From DASYLJ01 sp964432595 (GTDB lineage Bacteria > Desulfobacterota > Binatia > DP-6), in assembly GCA_964432595.1 (NCBI GenBank), contig CAYSOF010000038.1:1-44603 (forward strand): a stretch of DNA of 44,603 nucleotides, given 5' to 3'. Below, piece after piece: positions 41,608 to 44,603 of this stretch. The number at the start of each line of letters is the position of its first letter. Position 1 is the stretch's first letter. A model generated the notes under the pieces. That model did not search any database. It was not told the origin of the DNA and saw only the letters and a program-made list of their open reading frames with translations. Position numbers and translations under genes: made by a program.

Positions 41608-42298
41608 CGTTGAAGCCATCGTTGTGCCCGACTCTCTGATGCTGGCTTCGACAGCCTCTGCGAGCCGGCGGACTCGAAGTGTAGACAGGGTTGACCTTGG
41701 TTGGCGCCTAAGAGGACAAGCGGGGAACTTGCCTGCCCTGGAGCACGTTCCGAATTGACTTGGCCGCAGTGCTGAGCCGACGAGATCCATCTGGAGTGCT
41801 TCGGCGATTCAGGAACGTCAACGCCGGCTTGCGGCACGCGCCGTGAGGGCGTCGCCTTTGAAGGTCAAGGAGGTCTGCGCAACGGTAGTGGGGCAGTCAA
41901 ACCGACCCACTACCTGCGCAACGCTCCGCTGCAGCTCCGCGGCTTCGCCGGCGTTTGGTGGTGTTCTCGACTCGGCAACGGCGGGATCGAACGGCGACGT
42001 CGGACCGAACGCTCTAGAGAGAACCTTCAATGCAAGCTCCAGCTCCCCCGGGGCGGCATGGGCGCGCTCGATGCCGGGAACGGTCACGTCTGCTGTGTAT
42101 GCGTGCGTGGACTGATGGAGACGTTCGGTGCGTGCGCAATGTCGTCTCGACGAAGGGATGCGATCCTTCGCCCCGGAGGTGACCAAGCGAACCGGATAGT
42201 GGTAGCGACGTCGCAGCGCGCGAGACCGAGTTGCCCCCGGCGATTGGGAGGGCGGTCGTGCTCGCTGAAGCCTCAGCCTGCTGAATCGAGGTCACGCG
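41608..42298. other. Long stretch with only weak coding signal
   Basis: These 691 bases in the lower-GC patch lack a clear plus-strand gene. A minus-strand frame at 41818-42186 has some protein-like character and is listed separately. The rest holds no repeat, RNA or promoter that could be named. Confidence 0.5.
41818..42186 (-). CDS. Doubtful hypothetical protein or gene remnant
   Basis: The frame is open for 122 codons from TTG 42186; GTG 42087 would give 89 residues (VTVPGIERAHAAPGELELAL...). The segment ELELALKVLSRAFGP and ELQRSVAQVVGRFDC is helix-like, but there is no ribosome site and no family match. It may be a decayed remnant. Confidence 0.25.
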   Translation of the reverse strand: MVTSGAKDRIPSSRRHCARTERLHQSTHAYTADVTVPGIERAHAAPGELELALKVLSRAFGPTSPFDPAVAESRTPPNAGEAAELQRSVAQVVGRFDCPTTVAQTSLTFKGDALTARAASRR

Positions 42299-42616
42299 AT
42301 GAAAAGTACGATTTGGCTCTCCTACGATCTCGGAGTCCGAGGAGACTTCGAAAACCTGTATGCGTGGTTGGATGCGCACAAGGCGAAGGAGTGCGTAGGC
42401 TCCGTCGCCGTCTTTGTCTATGAGTACTCGGGGGCGCTGGTAGAGAGTCTGAAGAACGATCTCGCTTCCGCGATCGAAGTGACCAGGCGCACGCGAATGT
42501 ACGTGATTTACCGCGACGGAAAGAAGATCAAGGGCATCTATCTGTTCGGGGGCCGACGCAGCCCTACCTGGTCTGGATTCTCAGCTAGTGATGCCCAGAC
42601 AGAAGATGAGTCGTAG
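42299..42616 (+). CDS. VapD/Cas2-like small protein, partner of the PIN gene
   Basis: The protein is 105 residues from ATG 42299 behind GAGGTCAC. MKSTIWLSYDLGVRGDFENLYAWLDAHKAKEC begins like the ferredoxin-fold family that includes VapD and Cas2 (strand, YDL, helix). Strands VGSVAVFVYEY and TRMYVIYRDGKKIKGIYLFG follow. The C-terminal tail is acidic and Ser-rich. It lies 2 bases before the PIN-domain gene and is almost certainly co-translated. It is not a recognised antitoxin family, so the pair may be a non-standard toxin-antitoxin unit. Fold assignment is by pattern only. Confidence 0.75.
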   Translation: MKSTIWLSYDLGVRGDFENLYAWLDAHKAKECVGSVAVFVYEYSGALVESLKNDLASAIEVTRRTRMYVIYRDGKKIKGIYLFGGRRSPTWSGFSASDAQTEDES

Positions 42617-42618
42617 CT

Positions 42619-43038
42619 GTGGACGCTGTGCTCGTCGACACGGGCGTATGGTACGCGATCTTCGACCATCGAGACCCAAATCACCCGCACGCAGCGGACA
42701 AGGCAGAGCTACTGGGTATTCTCTCGATAGTCGTTCCGTGGCCAACAATGTACGAGACGCTTCGAACCAGGTTCGTGCATAACCGTTTCGCGCTGGCGCA
42801 ATTCGAACTCGTCCTCAAAATGCCGAACGTCGTGTTCATCGAGGATGGCCCTTTCAGGGACGCTGCATTCGACTTGTCTCTGGACTCGTCTCTTCGGAGG
42901 TCGCGGCCGTTGAGCATGGTCGACTGCCTCCTCCGCTTGGTGATCGACGATGCCAGGACGAGCATCCAGTATCTCGCGACATACAACCGCCGCGACTTCG
43001 TCGACGTGTGTGCGTCGAATCGCGTCGAGATCATCTGA
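42619..43038 (+). CDS. PIN-domain ribonuclease-like protein
   Basis: The protein is 139 residues from GTG 42619. The four acidic PIN residues can be placed: D7 in VLVDTGVWYA, E46 in MYETLRTRF, D102 in LSMVDCLLR and D126 in YNRRDF. This matches VapC-like metal-dependent RNases. It follows the VapD/Cas2-like gene by 2 bases, in the place where a toxin follows its antitoxin. Targets are unknown. GC use is lower than the surrounding genes. Confidence 0.85.
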   Translation: MDAVLVDTGVWYAIFDHRDPNHPHAADKAELLGILSIVVPWPTMYETLRTRFVHNRFALAQFELVLKMPNVVFIEDGPFRDAAFDLSLDSSLRRSRPLSMVDCLLRLVIDDARTSIQYLATYNRRDFVDVCASNRVEII

Positions 43039-43208
43039 AGCTAAAGCCAGTCACGATCACCACCTCCTTGTTCCGCGTCTCTCGGTCGCCAGCAAGCGCG
43101 GCTCAACACGGCGGCATCTGCGGGCGCCACGCCCGCGGCTGCCCTGTCGATTCCCCATCGTGCCGTTCGACCAGCTGACGAACGACCGACACCAAGGAGC
43201 GACGAACC

Positions 43209-43634
43209 ATGCGATTCATGATCATCGTGAAGGCCACCGCGGATTCCGAGGCCGGCGTCATGCCGACGACGGAGATGCTGGCGGCGATGGGCAAGTACAA
43301 CGAGGAGCTCGTGAACGCCGGCATCATGCAGGCCGGCGAAGGGCTGCATCCGAGCAGCAACGGGGTGCGCGTCCGCTTCTCCGGCGCCCAGCGCACCGTC
43401 ATCGACGGGCCGTTCATGGAGACGAAGGAGCTGATCGCCGGCTTCTGGATCTGGACGGTGAAGTCGAAGGAGGAGGCGATCGCCTGGGTGCGGCGCTGTC
43501 CGAACCCGATGCCGGGCGATTCGGAGATCGAGATCCGCCAGATCTTCGAGACCGAGGACTTCGGCGCCGAGCTCACGCCCGAGCTGCGCGCGCAGGAAGA
43601 GCGGCTGCGCGCCCGGACCCAGCAGCCGAGCTGA
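43209..43634 (+). CDS. YciI/DGPF-family protein
   Basis: The protein is 141 residues with AAGGAGCG upstream of ATG 43209. The family signature DGPFMETKE (66-74) and the N-terminal strand FMIIVKAT are present. YciI-like proteins have a ferredoxin-like fold and are often near ECF sigma factors. None is seen here; the MFS gene follows after 48 bases. Function is unknown. Confidence 0.88.
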   Translation: MRFMIIVKATADSEAGVMPTTEMLAAMGKYNEELVNAGIMQAGEGLHPSSNGVRVRFSGAQRTVIDGPFMETKELIAGFWIWTVKSKEEAIAWVRRCPNPMPGDSEIEIRQIFETEDFGAELTPELRAQEERLRARTQQPS

Positions 43635-43682
43635 CTCCGGATCGGTGGCGTCGTCTCGGCGCGTCTGTTTCTCTGGGACGAC

Positions 43683-44603
43683 ATGCCCCGGCCCGAGACC
43701 ATCGAGGCGCGGGAGACCGTCGAACCCGCGGTCTCTCGTGCCGCGCGACGCAGCGCCGGGCGCGTCTTCCACGGCTGGTGGATCGTCCTCACCGCGTTCG
43801 TCTGCCACGCCGTCAACGTCGGCCTGATGTTCTACGCGTGGAGCGTCTTCCTGACGCCCCTCGCCGCCGAGTTCGGCAGCCGCGCGCGCATCGCCGGCGC
43901 GTACTCGCTGACGCAGTTCGCGTGCGCGGCCTACGGCCTGCTGATCGGGCGCATCGTCGACCAGCAGGGTGCCCGCCGCGTCGAGATCGTGGGCGCGGTC
44001 GCGCTCGCCGCGGGGTTCGCCGGCCTCTCGTTCGTCGACTGGCTGCCGCTCTTCTACCTGTGCATGGCCGGCCCCGTCGCGTTCGGCTCCGTCTGCATCG
44101 GTGCGCTGCCGAACAATGCCGCCGTCGCCCGCTGGTTCGTCGCTCACCGCGGCCGCGCGCTCGGGATCGCGACGGCCGGCATCTCGGCCGGCGGCATCGT
44201 GCTGGCGCCGCTCGCCCAGTACCTGATCGAGCAGGGCGGCTGGCGCTTCGCGTATCGTGTCCTGGCGCTGCTGGTGCTGGTGGTCGTCCTGCCGCCGGTG
44301 ATCGCGTTCATGCGCCGCGACCCCGCCGACCTGGGACTCCTGCCCGACGGCCGTCCTGTCCCGACGGGCGCGGGACACGCGGCACTCGAAGAGGTCGAGC
44401 GCGAGATCGAGCGCTCGGTGCGTCCCGACGTCGCCGTCCGCCACAGCAGCTTCTGGCTGCTCGCGGTGGCGTTCGGGCTGACGATGGCCGGGCTCGCGGG
44501 CGTGCTGCTCTACCAGATCCCGCTGCTCATCGATCGCGGCATGCCGGCGGTGAGGTGGTTCCCCTCCGAGACTGGACAGGGTGTAAGACCTGAGTCCGGA
44601 CGG
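43683..44603 (+). CDS. MFS transporter, interrupted or cut near its end of window
   Basis: The frame starts at ATG 43683 and runs off the window. After a 30-residue leader, helices include WWIVLTAFVCHAVNVGLMFYAW, LTQFACAAYGLLIGRIVDQQGARR (the MFS loop 2-3 motif), and LALLVLVVVLPPVIAFMRRDP before a cytoplasmic loop; the second half begins SSFWLLAVAFGLTMAGLAG. After GMPAV (44553) the residues become RWFPSETGQGVRPESG, unlike an MFS helix. An insertion at about 44556 is plausible, so the gene may be broken. The substrate is unknown; oxalate/formate- or monocarboxylate-type MFS are similar in layout. Confidence 0.8.
   Translation, partial: MPRPETIEARETVEPAVSRAARRSAGRVFHGWWIVLTAFVCHAVNVGLMFYAWSVFLTPLAAEFGSRARIAGAYSLTQFACAAYGLLIGRIVDQQGARRVEIVGAVALAAGFAGLSFVDWLPLFYLCMAGPVAFGSVCIGALPNNAAVARWFVAHRGRALGIATAGISAGGIVLAPLAQYLIEQGGWRFAYRVLALLVLVVVLPPVIAFMRRDPADLGLLPDGRPVPTGAGHAALEEVEREIERSVRPDVAVRHSSFWLLAVAFGLTMAGLAGVLLYQIPLLIDRGMPAVRWFPSETGQGVRPESGR

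Noticed and set aside
1..44603. CRISPR array or rRNA operon
   Set aside because: No regularly spaced repeats and no rRNA-like sequence were seen.

Overview
The window is a GC-rich chromosomal segment from a Gram-negative bacterium. Its coding is dense, with many GTG starts, GTGA/ATGA stop-start overlaps and strong GGAGG ribosome sites. The gene families fit an uncultured or soil deltaproteobacterial-type lineage (Myxococcota, Desulfobacterota or Binatota-like): a STAS-MlaE/MlaF/MlaD lipid ABC system, a DUF1800/DUF1501 pair, a PhoD phosphatase, GMC oxidoreductases with a gluconate dehydrogenase subunit 3 partner, CHAD and SixA proteins, and a DUF222-HNH nuclease. The lineage is an inference; no rRNA or housekeeping marker is present.

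Layout. (1) 1-4044 is an accessory segment of visibly lower GC with looser coding. It holds the start of a DUF262 protein cut by the window edge, a small HTH protein, a divergent phosphoribosyltransferase-like gene, a membrane GAF-like protein with a 59-residue downstream partner, and a frameshifted lipoprotein pseudogene. It abuts the 3' end of a tRNA-Leu(CAA) gene (4045-4127), a classic integration position. (2) 4229-14148: a secreted glycoside-hydrolase-like protein; a four-gene retrograde phospholipid/Mce transport operon; an orphan ribbon-helix-helix regulator with TTCGACC repeats; HEAT-repeat, J-domain, DUF309, double-hotdog thioesterase, SDR and PadR genes. (3) 14366-25226: a secreted protein with a CX4CH site, DUF1800 and DUF1501, then a co-directional run of a putative zincin, Ppx/GppA-HD, CHAD and SixA that looks like a polyphosphate module, then RecQ. 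(4) 25230-40654: secreted and redox genes (Tat subunit plus GMC oxidoreductase), a GH18-like protein, an unusual PP-loop/glycosyltransferase-like fusion, PhoD, a beta-lactamase-like hydrolase, a dihydrodipicolinate-reductase-like enzyme, DUF222-HNH, an L,D-transpeptidase and a C39-like papain-fold protein. (5) 40655-43040 is a second lower-GC patch with a cupin-like protein, long non-coding stretches and a tight pair: a VapD/Cas2-like small protein plus a PIN-domain nuclease. (6) 43209-44603: a YciI protein and an MFS transporter whose last codons look like foreign sequence, possibly the end of an insertion element.

The best candidates for something new are the DUF262-HTH / phosphoribosyltransferase divergon with its concentric dyad beside tRNA-Leu, the membrane GAF protein with its micro-partner, and the VapD/Cas2-like + PIN pair. 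The polyphosphate cluster led by an HEXXH protein and the PP-loop fusion are also worth testing.
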